A stretch of 53,660 nucleotides of DNA, taken from assembly GCA_947623805.1 (NCBI GenBank), contig CANQHZ010000013.1, positions 1-53,660 on the forward strand, in the 5' to 3' direction. The notes below the pieces were generated by a model, which had not been told where the DNA came from, did not search any database, and worked only from the letters and a program-made list of their open reading frames with translations. Source of the stretch: an uncultured Lachnospiraceae bacterium (GTDB lineage: Bacteria > Bacillota > Clostridia > Lachnospirales > Lachnospiraceae). Shown piece after piece: positions 47,182 to 53,660 of this stretch. The translations under genes were made by a program, and so were the position numbers. Each line of letters begins with the position of its first letter. Position 1 is the first letter of the stretch.

Positions 47182-47451
47182 CAAATTTCCAAATATTTAT
47201 GAACGTATCATGCAATTGTTCAAATTTTTTTGTTAAAAATAAATATATTTTGTTTTTAATTATTGTAAAGTTTAGTCATATTTACAATAAAATTACATTC
47301 CGTTCATATTTTATTCATATATAAGTGATAATATAAATATATCAGATGACAAACAGTAATGTTTTTATTACTCACAGATAAATTTTTTCATAATAGCCTC
47401 GGCGCAGCGATGTGTCGGGGCACTCCTCATTTTAGGGGTATTTTGCAAATT

Positions 47452-48084
47452 TTAAGGCAATAACGAATGTACTTCTTCATTTAGGGAAAGCATTTTTGCG
47501 TCAAGCTCCGACACCATTCGGGCACAGGCATATAGTTCATCTTTAATATGCCTTGGTACCTTAGTCTCAAATTTATAATTTATTTTATGTTCAAGACTTG
47601 CCCAAAAATCCATCGCCACAGTCCTTATCTGTATCTCCACCTTTGTATCCACACGACGCTCAGAAAGAAAAATCGGAATTGACACAAGCATATGATAGCT
47701 TTTATATCCACTCGGTTTAGGACTTTTGATATAATCTTTGACAGAAAGCACACAAATATCGCTCTGACGCTCAAGCATTTCCGCAAGCCGGTATATATCC
47801 GTCGTAAATGAGCAAATAATACGTACACCCGCTATGTCATTTACATATTTTACAACATTTTCTATCGTCGGCTCACACCCGTACTTCTTCATTTTTTTCG
47901 CTATACTCTCGGACGTTTTTATTCTCGATTTTATATGCTCTATAGGATTGTACTTGTGGACATGCTGAAACTCATCATTCAATATCTCAAGCTTTGTTCC
48001 AATCTCTTTCAATGCCGAATTATATATAAGCCTAGCCTCGCGCCACCGCCTCGTCTCAAAATCCGCGTCATTTATGTATTCCAT
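47452..48084 (-). CDS. relQ: small alarmone synthetase (RelQ/YjbM type)
   Basis: A 210-residue RelA/SpoT-domain protein without hydrolase or regulatory domains. Synthetase motifs are VNDIAGVRIIC, SPKPSGYKSYHMLV (G-loop) and VEIQIRTVAMDFWASLEHKINYK. It makes (p)ppGpp or related nucleotides from ATP and GDP/GTP in the cytoplasm. ATG 48084 follows GGAGGAG; a longer frame upstream has no site. Between RelQ and RelP types I favour RelQ on length, but this is not certain. Confidence 0.92.
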   Translation of the reverse strand: MEYINDADFETRRWREARLIYNSALKEIGTKLEILNDEFQHVHKYNPIEHIKSRIKTSESIAKKMKKYGCEPTIENVVKYVNDIAGVRIICSFTTDIYRLAEMLERQSDICVLSVKDYIKSPKPSGYKSYHMLVSIPIFLSERRVDTKVEIQIRTVAMDFWASLEHKINYKFETKVPRHIKDELYACARMVSELDAKMLSLNEEVHSLLP

Positions 48085-48173
48085 GCCACTCCTCCCACAG
48101 TACAATATTATACACACGCATTTCGCCGCCAAAATTTATTATATGCGCAATCCCCGCAGCATATTACTTACAA

Positions 48174-48202
48174 TTGCCAAAAACAAGCTTTCATTATATA
48201 AT
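48174..48202 (+). promoter_or_regulatory. promoter of the 87-residue gene
   Basis: TTGCCA (48174-48179), 17-base spacer, TATAAT (48197-48202), then an AT repeat (ATTATATAAT twice). Confidence 0.65.
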
Positions 48203-48251
48203 TTTATTATTATATAATTTCATTATATTATTTATAGAAAGGACCCCCTCC

Positions 48252-48515
48252 ATGTTCAGACTATGGTCAAAAATATTCAAAGACAACAAACTAATCAAAG
48301 ACATCGTAATTTACGACAACACCAATGACACCAGAACCCACAAAGTCTTCAACACCCTCGACAAAGCATGCTACGAGCTTGACCTAGGCAAACCCATCTG
48401 GCTCGACGCCAATATCACAGAATTCAAAAGACACAGCAAAACCCGTTTCAGAGCTGACAATTTCATAGAAGAAATAGATTTCGATTATCTTGAAATACAA
48501 ATCATTGAAGAATAA
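48252..48515 (+). CDS. conserved-looking small protein of unknown function
   Basis: An 87-residue protein beginning MFRLWSKIFKDNKLIKD. It is soluble, mixed alpha/beta, with an acidic tail (FIEEIDFDYLEIQIIEE). I do not recognise a named family. AAAGGA lies 8 bases ahead of ATG 48252 and a good promoter is present, so it is very likely real. It is divergent from relQ and before the hemolysin-III gene; no function can be derived. Confidence 0.78.
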   Translation: MFRLWSKIFKDNKLIKDIVIYDNTNDTRTHKVFNTLDKACYELDLGKPIWLDANITEFKRHSKTRFRADNFIEEIDFDYLEIQIIEE

Positions 48516-48575
48516 AATTCGTAGCCATAACTAATTTTATAAATTAATTTTGTGTAAAGTTATGCATATTTACTA

Positions 48576-48604
48576 TTGACTTATGCAACAATATATTGTA
48601 GTAT
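48576..48604 (+). promoter_or_regulatory. promoter of the hemolysin-III gene
   Basis: TTGACT (48576-48581), 17-base spacer, TAGTAT (48599-48604). Confidence 0.65.
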
Positions 48605-48615
48605 CTTTATAAACA

Positions 48616-48640
48616 ATATGTAGTATTTAAAACTACATAT
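48616..48640 (+). promoter_or_regulatory. inverted repeat at the likely transcription start
   Basis: ATATGTAGT (48616-48624) and ACTACATAT (48632-48640) with a 7-base centre, 12 bases after the -10 box. It could be an operator or a leader hairpin. Confidence 0.5.
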
Positions 48641-48722
48641 CAAAGTTTTAATAACACTCACAAGTCAATCAGCACCTATATGATATCATTTTTTCATACT
48701 CCGGTGCAGAAAAGAGGTAAAT

Positions 48723-49364
48723 ATGCAGCTTACAATAAGAGAACCCGGAAGTGCCCTGACACATTTTATCGCATGCCTTATGGCCGCCATAGCAGCCTCG
48801 CCGCTTTTAGTCAAAGCACAAGGAGGCATTACCACAGTAGCGCTCACCATTTTTGCGGCAAGCATGATACTTTTGTACGGCGCAAGCGCGCTCTACCATA
48901 CCGTGAATGTCTCAGCATCCGCATTAAAAGTATTTAAAAAAATAGACCATATGATGATTTTCGTACTGATAGCAGGCTCGTATACTCCCGTGTGCCTTAT
49001 AGTGCTCGGCGGCAAGCTTGGTTATTCCCTGCTTGCGCTCGTGTGGGGCGTCGCGCTTATCGGAATGTTCATTAATATCGTCTGGATAAACTGCCCCAAA
49101 TGGTTTTCGTCTGTCATTTATATCGCAATGGGCTGGCTTTGCCTGCTAGTGTTTGGCACACTCTGGAACACGCTGCCGCATGCGGCGTTTGGATGGCTCC
49201 TCGCAGGCGGCATCATCTACACCATCGGAGGCATTATTTACGCGCTCAAGCTCCCCGTATTTAATTCACTCCACAAAAACTTCGGCTCACACGAAATTTT
49301 TCACCTTTTCGTAATGGGCGGCAGCATATGCCATTTTATATTTATGTATCTCTATGTAGCATAA
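48723..49364 (+). CDS. hemolysin III / PAQR-family membrane protein
   Basis: A 213-residue protein with seven membrane helices. Conserved family positions are the Ser/His in SALYHTV, the Asp of KKIDHMMIFVLIAGSYTP and the late EIFHLFV with nearby His. PAQR-like proteins are integral membrane proteins, probably metal-dependent hydrolases; the hemolysin name is historical. GAGG precedes ATG by 5-7 bases. It is transcribed alone, with a terminator after it. Confidence 0.93.
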   Translation: MQLTIREPGSALTHFIACLMAAIAASPLLVKAQGGITTVALTIFAASMILLYGASALYHTVNVSASALKVFKKIDHMMIFVLIAGSYTPVCLIVLGGKLGYSLLALVWGVALIGMFINIVWINCPKWFSSVIYIAMGWLCLLVFGTLWNTLPHAAFGWLLAGGIIYTIGGIIYALKLPVFNSLHKNFGSHEIFHLFVMGGSICHFIFMYLYVA

Positions 49365-49403
49365 GCGCATCGGCGTGTCACAATTTATAACTGCCAATAA
49401 AGC

Positions 49404-49457
49404 AAAAAAGTAAAGAAGACAGCATAGTTTTTTCGCTATCTTCTTTACTTTTTTGTT
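49404..49457. terminator. terminator after the hemolysin-III gene
   Basis: AAAAAAGTAAAGAAGA and TCTTCTTTACTTTTTT form a long stem with an inner loop; T runs follow on plus and A runs precede, so it may act both ways. Confidence 0.78.
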
Positions 49458-49544
49458 TATTATTGTTAAAATATATGTACATAGCTTTATTTTGTGCAAA
49501 AACTGGACGATGCATAGAGGCAAGCATGGATAGGGGGATTAATT

Positions 49545-51335
49545 ATGATAGATGCAATTTTTGACACAGCTTATCCGGCGGGGCGGTTTGACACCTCGCT
49601 CAATCTGATAGAGGGTAATCCCTATATGTACCGTTTTTTCGGCTCAAACGTATATTTTTCCATACTGAAAATCGTAAATGCGGACGAGCAGAAAAAACTC
49701 ACGGCGGACATCGAGCTCTGCCGAAATAATCCACAGCTTCGCATTGACGAGTGCATACATATTGACAATAACAGCGGCGGACAGGACTGTTATTTCATTG
49801 GCATGAAACTTTCCGACACCCCCGATATCCTCAACATAACGCTTATCAACGTCACAGAAAGCAAGGCGCACATCAATTCGCTAAATAGACGACTTATGCT
49901 TGCGCGCAATTTTCTGACGCTGAACGGCACAGCAGTTTTTGTATACAGACCCTCGACCGGCTTTATAGAGATTTCTTATGTGAAAAATGAGCAGACCGCT
50001 GTATTTTTCAATATGCACATCGACGAATGGCGCACCCAAATGTACGAAGAAAACAGGATAAATCTTGAAGATAAAGATTTGTTTGACCTGTTTTGCGCTA
50101 CGGTCAAGGTTGCCAAGGAAAACCGTTCCATCATTTTCAGGGGCAGCGTCATAGGCGACAAAAACCGCATGGAAACCTACCGTGTCAGCTTTAACGTACA
50201 CGAATACTCTGGTGACGAGCCTGTCGTAGCAGGCACATGGTCAATTATGCATGCGGGGACAAACGATGCAAACAGCAATTATTTTGAAGACTCGTACATA
50301 GACGCACTCACAGGCCTGCTCAACAAAAAGGCGATTATGTCATACGCCGAAAATGCCGTAAACGGTATAAACCACGACCATGTAGGGCTTGCCATCATGG
50401 ATATCGACAATTTCAAGAGCGTAAATGACAATTACGGTCATATGTTTGGCGACAAAGTCATAAATGCCGTGGGCGAAGTAATCAAAAACGCCGTAGGCAC
50501 TGATGCCGTTGCCGGACGCATGGGCGGAGATGAATTTTTAATAGTATTTGAAAAATGCCAGAATGAGCTTGAATACAGAAATATCCTAAGATGCATAAAG
50601 TCAAACGTCCAAAACGTATATAAGGGGCAGATGGGCGACAACTCTCTCTCCTGCTCTATAGGGCTTGCCAGATACGGATACGGTCCCGGTTCGACTTCAT
50701 ACCATGATTTGTTTAAAATTGCCGACAGAGCGCTTTATCTTGCCAAGCAGAAAGGCAAAAACCGCTACATCATTTATAAGCCCGAAATACACGGCGATTA
50801 CTCGTCAAAGGGTGAAAACGAAGACATCGTAAACGTATCAAACAGCTATTATTCCGCGGCGGAGATTGATAAGCTCAATACCATGTTTACACGTATCATT
50901 ATAGACGGCATTGACGTAATCCCCGAGACGCTCAACCTGTTTGCAAGCGCATTAAAGCTTGATAGAGTAAGTATATTTTTCGGTGACGGGAGCCTGCCAA
51001 AATTCACAAGCAATTATATCGGCAATGTATGTCCCGCCAATCCTATAGTCATTAAGGACGAAAAATATTTGGGACTTTTTAACAACAATATGCTTGCAAT
51101 AAGCAATGTCCACGCCATAGAATATTCCTGCCCCAACGTTTATAATGTGTTCATTGATACAGAGATTTCAAGCACTATGCAATATATTCTAAGAGACGCA
51201 GACAACACCCCTGCAGGACTGGTATCGGCCGACATATTCGGCATTCCGATTGCTTTTCCAAAGGTAGTGACAAATGTCTACCAGAACATGTGCAGCATAA
51301 TAAACGCCGTGCTACTACGTGAAAAACTAATATAA
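49545..51335 (+). CDS. GGDEF-domain diguanylate cyclase with PAS-like and C-terminal sensory regions
   Basis: A 596-residue soluble protein. An N-terminal PAS-like region (about 1-120) and a second sensory region (about 120-235) precede the GGDEF domain (about 243-410), which has DALTGLLNKKA and an intact MGGDEF near residue 327. The region after 420 is a further sensory-like domain without a known name. It should make cyclic di-GMP. The inhibitory RxxD site before GGDEF reads VGTD, so product feedback at that site is likely lost. GGGGG precedes ATG. Transcribed as a single gene. Confidence 0.9.
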   Translation: MIDAIFDTAYPAGRFDTSLNLIEGNPYMYRFFGSNVYFSILKIVNADEQKKLTADIELCRNNPQLRIDECIHIDNNSGGQDCYFIGMKLSDTPDILNITLINVTESKAHINSLNRRLMLARNFLTLNGTAVFVYRPSTGFIEISYVKNEQTAVFFNMHIDEWRTQMYEENRINLEDKDLFDLFCATVKVAKENRSIIFRGSVIGDKNRMETYRVSFNVHEYSGDEPVVAGTWSIMHAGTNDANSNYFEDSYIDALTGLLNKKAIMSYAENAVNGINHDHVGLAIMDIDNFKSVNDNYGHMFGDKVINAVGEVIKNAVGTDAVAGRMGGDEFLIVFEKCQNELEYRNILRCIKSNVQNVYKGQMGDNSLSCSIGLARYGYGPGSTSYHDLFKIADRALYLAKQKGKNRYIIYKPEIHGDYSSKGENEDIVNVSNSYYSAAEIDKLNTMFTRIIIDGIDVIPETLNLFASALKLDRVSIFFGDGSLPKFTSNYIGNVCPANPIVIKDEKYLGLFNNNMLAISNVHAIEYSCPNVYNVFIDTEISSTMQYILRDADNTPAGLVSADIFGIPIAFPKVVTNVYQNMCSIINAVLLREKLI

Positions 51336-51381
51336 TACGTCGCACGCACAGACGGTTTGACAACGTTCAAAAGTGCGCCTC

Positions 51382-51418
51382 AATAATAAAAAGGAGCTTC
51401 AAGCTCCTTTTTATTATT
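51382..51418. terminator. bidirectional palindromic terminator between GGDEF gene and spoVT
   Basis: 18-base perfect arms (51382-51399 and 51401-51418) around one base, with T-rich ends in both directions. It includes the spoVT stop codon. Confidence 0.85.
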
Positions 51419-51962
51419 GCTCCATCTGTTTTCCCAGAAATCCTGCCGCCGACTGCGCCAGTTTCATCTCAACCTCGTTCATCTCATCTCCTGCACTCGC
51501 GGACAAAAGCACTACAGCGCCAATTATATCTCCCTGAGTAATTATCGGGATAATTACCTCCTGCTGGTATTCGTCATTTTCATTGTCAACCACGCTGACA
51601 TAGCTTTTTTCGCCTTTTGAGGCGCATACCGCCTCGCGCGAGTTCATTTTATCCTCCAGTTCCTTGCTCACGCTCTTGCCAAGTATCTGCTTGCTGTTAC
51701 TGCCTGCCGCGGCTATTATCTGGTCCCTGTCCGCTATCAGCGCCACATGACCTGACACCTGCGAAAGGCTCTCCGCGTACTGCTTGGCAAAATCTCCGAG
51801 TTCCCCGATAGGTGAATATTTCTTTAAAATAATCGCGCCCTCGTTGTTTGTGAATATTTCCAGTGGGTCAGCTTCCCTTATCCTCAGAGTCCTTCGTATC
51901 TCCTTTGGTATAACCACACGCCCGAGGTCGTCAATTCTACGCACTATTCCCGTAGCTTTCAC
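51414..51962 (-). CDS. spoVT: stage V sporulation protein T (AbrB-type regulator)
   Basis: A 182-residue regulator. The N-terminal AbrB swapped-hairpin domain has KATGIVRRIDDLGRVVIPKEIRRTLRI; the C-terminal GAF-like domain spans about 60-178. In Bacillus it tunes sigma-G genes in the forespore. The GTG at 51962 is chosen because GGAGG lies 8 bases ahead and the protein then starts as family members do; an upstream ATG at 51977 would put the ribosome site in the coding region. Two direct repeats lie just upstream (51984 and 52024). Confidence 0.94.
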   Translation of the reverse strand: MKATGIVRRIDDLGRVVIPKEIRRTLRIREADPLEIFTNNEGAIILKKYSPIGELGDFAKQYAESLSQVSGHVALIADRDQIIAAAGSNSKQILGKSVSKELEDKMNSREAVCASKGEKSYVSVVDNENDEYQQEVIIPIITQGDIIGAVVLLSASAGDEMNEVEMKLAQSAAGFLGKQMEQ

Positions 51963-51983
51963 CGATATTTCCTCCATTTCAAA

Positions 51984-52037
51984 ACTAGTATTTACAACGG
52001 CTTTTCTCTTTACAAGCTGTAACACTAGTATTTGTAA
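51984..52037 (-). promoter_or_regulatory. direct repeats upstream of spoVT
   Basis: ACTAGTATTTACAA (51984-51997) and ACTAGTATTTGTAA (52024-52037) on plus, 40 bases apart, 12 of 14 identical. On minus the nearer copy gives AAATACTAG, close to a sigma-G type -10 (CATACTA). Operator or promoter role is a guess. Confidence 0.45.
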
Positions 52038-52057
52038 ATGCTGGCTTTTTATACCGA

Positions 52058-53419
52058 TTAAAGCTTTAAAATATTTATAAGCAAAATCCACGCCAAACCA
52101 TAATACGTAACAACACCAACCAAATCGTTCACAGTAGTAATAAGAGGTCCCGACGCAACCGCAGGGTCAACTTTAATTTTGTGAAAAAATATAGGAACTA
52201 TCGTACCCACAAGGCTTGATATCGTCATGGCGACTATCAGCGCCGCTCCCGCGCAGCCCGATATGGCAAACGCCTGCGTTAATGCCCTGCCCTTGAACGC
52301 CGCCAGATATAGACCTATAAGCACAAACGACAACGCACCAAGTATAATACCGTTAAAAAAACCAATGCGCATTTCGTTAATCACTATCATAAATTTCTGC
52401 TTTGCGCCAAGATTTTCATCCATCAAAAGCCTTATCGTCACGGCAAGCGACTGCGTCCCCACATTCCCCGCCATATCAAGCACCACAGACTGAAAACTTG
52501 CAATAATGACAAGTTGCGCGATAACCCCCTCAAAAAGCCCCGTCACAGAAGATACCGCAATCCCCAGCGCCAACAGCACCAAAAGCCACGGCAGACGTTT
52601 TTTAATACTCACAGCAAGTGATTCCTCAAGCTCAGCCTCCTCGGTCATACCGGCAAGCTTAGCATAGTCCTCACCCATCTCATCATCTACAGCCTCCACA
52701 ACATCCTGAGCCGTAATTACGCCAATAAGCTTGTTTTCATCATTTAAAACCGGTATATAATCCTCAGAATATTCCTTCAGCTTGTCAATAGACTCCCCAA
52801 TATCGTCAGTATCCTTTACATACGGAAATGAATGTGCAATAAGCGTCTCAAGCTCCACATAATTCCTCGCAATAATCAAATCCTTTAAATCAATCGCCCC
52901 ATAAAACGTACCGTCATCATCCCGCACAAAAATCGTCGTAATATTATCATTGTCCTCCGCCTGCGCAATCAAAGCACGCATCGCCTGCTTTATAGTAAGC
53001 CTCCGCTCTATCTCTATGAAATTGGTAGTCATCCGGCTGCCTATCTCGTTATCCTTATATGAAAGGATTAAATTAATATCCTCCTTAGACTCGTCATCAA
53101 TCAAGTCAATAAGCTGATTTCTAGTCTCCTCGTCCATCTCCTCAAGGACATCAACCGCGTCATCAGCATCCATCTTTTCAATAATATCCGCAGCCCGCTC
53201 CGGCTCCAGCTCACCCAGATACTTCTGCGGGTCATCAAGATACGCAAATATCTCCGACACCCGCTCAAGCCCCAAAATCCGATAAAGAACACTACGCTCC
53301 CTCTCATCAAGCTCATCCAAAATATTCGATATATCATTATCATGATAATCATTAAGCTTCTCCGCAATCACATTAGGCGCATTCCCACTGCGTATCAACT
53401 CTACAATCTCATTCCCCAC
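52058..53419 (-). CDS. mgtE: MgtE-type magnesium transporter
   Basis: A 453-residue channel. The N domain (about 1-130) is helical, acidic and repetitive (LEPERAADIIEKMDADDAVDVLEEMD), two CBS domains follow (about 135-255), and five membrane helices (about 285-450) include the pore segment GNVGTQSLAVTIR. Intracellular Mg2+ bound by N/CBS closes it. GTG 53419 is the only start in frame after an upstream stop and has GGGGGTG 5 bases ahead. No M-box riboswitch was seen upstream. Confidence 0.96.
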   Translation of the reverse strand: MGNEIVELIRSGNAPNVIAEKLNDYHDNDISNILDELDERERSVLYRILGLERVSEIFAYLDDPQKYLGELEPERAADIIEKMDADDAVDVLEEMDEETRNQLIDLIDDESKEDINLILSYKDNEIGSRMTTNFIEIERRLTIKQAMRALIAQAEDNDNITTIFVRDDDGTFYGAIDLKDLIIARNYVELETLIAHSFPYVKDTDDIGESIDKLKEYSEDYIPVLNDENKLIGVITAQDVVEAVDDEMGEDYAKLAGMTEEAELEESLAVSIKKRLPWLLVLLALGIAVSSVTGLFEGVIAQLVIIASFQSVVLDMAGNVGTQSLAVTIRLLMDENLGAKQKFMIVINEMRIGFFNGIILGALSFVLIGLYLAAFKGRALTQAFAISGCAGAALIVAMTISSLVGTIVPIFFHKIKVDPAVASGPLITTVNDLVGVVTYYGLAWILLINILKL

Positions 53420-53562
53420 ACCAACACCCCCATTTCACATAACCATTCTCACACAACCATTCCTAATGACATAATCCCAAAGGCAACATACCCCTCTCCA
53501 CAATCACATCCCCATCCCCGCCAACACACAAGCATTCTCCGTAAGTTATTTCCAATAACCTA

Positions 53563-53660
53563 GCCCGAACAGGGTCATACACCCCATGAAGACCCTTGGG
53601 AAACGTCGGCACTTGGCGAGGCAAGCTGTAAAAGCGCAGTTCCTTTTACAGCGCTGCCGA
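53563..53660. repeat. long compound palindrome, copy 2 (cut by window end)
   Basis: About 83 of 98 positions match the inverse of 36840-36743 in a hand alignment. Stem changes are compensated: GCTTTGAAAG/CTTTCAAAGC in copy 1 is GCTGTAAAAG/CTTTTACAGC here. The remainder lies outside the window. Confidence 0.8.

Noticed and set aside
53420-53562. M-box magnesium riboswitch ahead of mgtE
   Set aside because: None of the conserved M-box blocks could be found on the minus strand.

Overview
The window looks like the chromosome of a spore-forming, low-to-middle GC Gram-positive of the Clostridia, most likely a Lachnospiraceae-type gut anaerobe. The support is a spoVT homologue, an S-box (SAM-I) riboswitch ahead of metK, strong AGGAGG-type ribosome sites, a ferredoxin-tailed aldo/keto reductase and typical clostridial gene content. 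No rRNA, tRNA, CRISPR array or complete insertion sequence was seen.

Layout. 1-3.6 kb: 3' end of mutS2, then an OmpR-type two-component system. 3.7-16.5 kb (minus strand): a cell-surface phosphonate locus. It encodes PEP mutase (fused to a nucleotidyltransferase), phosphonopyruvate decarboxylase, 2-aminoethylphosphonate (AEP) aminotransferase and a PntC/LicC-like cytidylyltransferase, which together predict CDP-AEP. Around these lie a YidC insertase fused to a CDP-glycerol-type glycerophosphotransferase, two polytopic alkaline-phosphatase-superfamily transferases, a small membrane protein, a methyltransferase and a beta-solenoid lipoprotein. 16.5-28.4 kb: glutathione peroxidase, aldo/keto reductase, metK with riboswitch, murA, an M23/LysM/G5 peptidase, a GH78 alpha-L-rhamnosidase lipoprotein, a Ca2+/Na+ antiporter and a HAD phosphatase. 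28.4-44.7 kb: a Ter stress system (Ca2+-type P-ATPase, three TerD, TelA, YceG-like) together with the Ter-linked biosynthetic module (CitE-like aldolase, ATP-grasp, StiP/PELOTA, PRTase-TRSP, SHOCT protein, DUF3737) and a trypsin-like protease joined to a YceG-like segment. 44.8-53.4 kb: XRE-cupin regulator, flavin reductase, coiled-coil membrane protein, small alarmone synthetase, hemolysin-III protein, GGDEF protein, spoVT and mgtE.

Main discovery. Three genes carry a run of exactly nine G (coding strand) inside the coding region: a surface transferase (7153-7161, in frame), the methyltransferase (12407-12415, out of frame, restored by 8 or 11 G) and the rhamnosidase (26042-26050, out of frame, restored by 7 or 10 G). 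This looks like a set of slipped-strand contingency loci that vary a phosphonate-decorated surface, with one gene ON and two OFF in this sequence.

Second discovery. Several intergenic inverted-repeat elements start at or next to stop codons. One pair (1923-2012 and 42403-42498) keeps its loops identical while paired positions covary. Another pair (36674-36840 and 53563-53660) is a long compound palindrome with compensatory changes. These look like conserved structured RNA or palindromic mobile elements.
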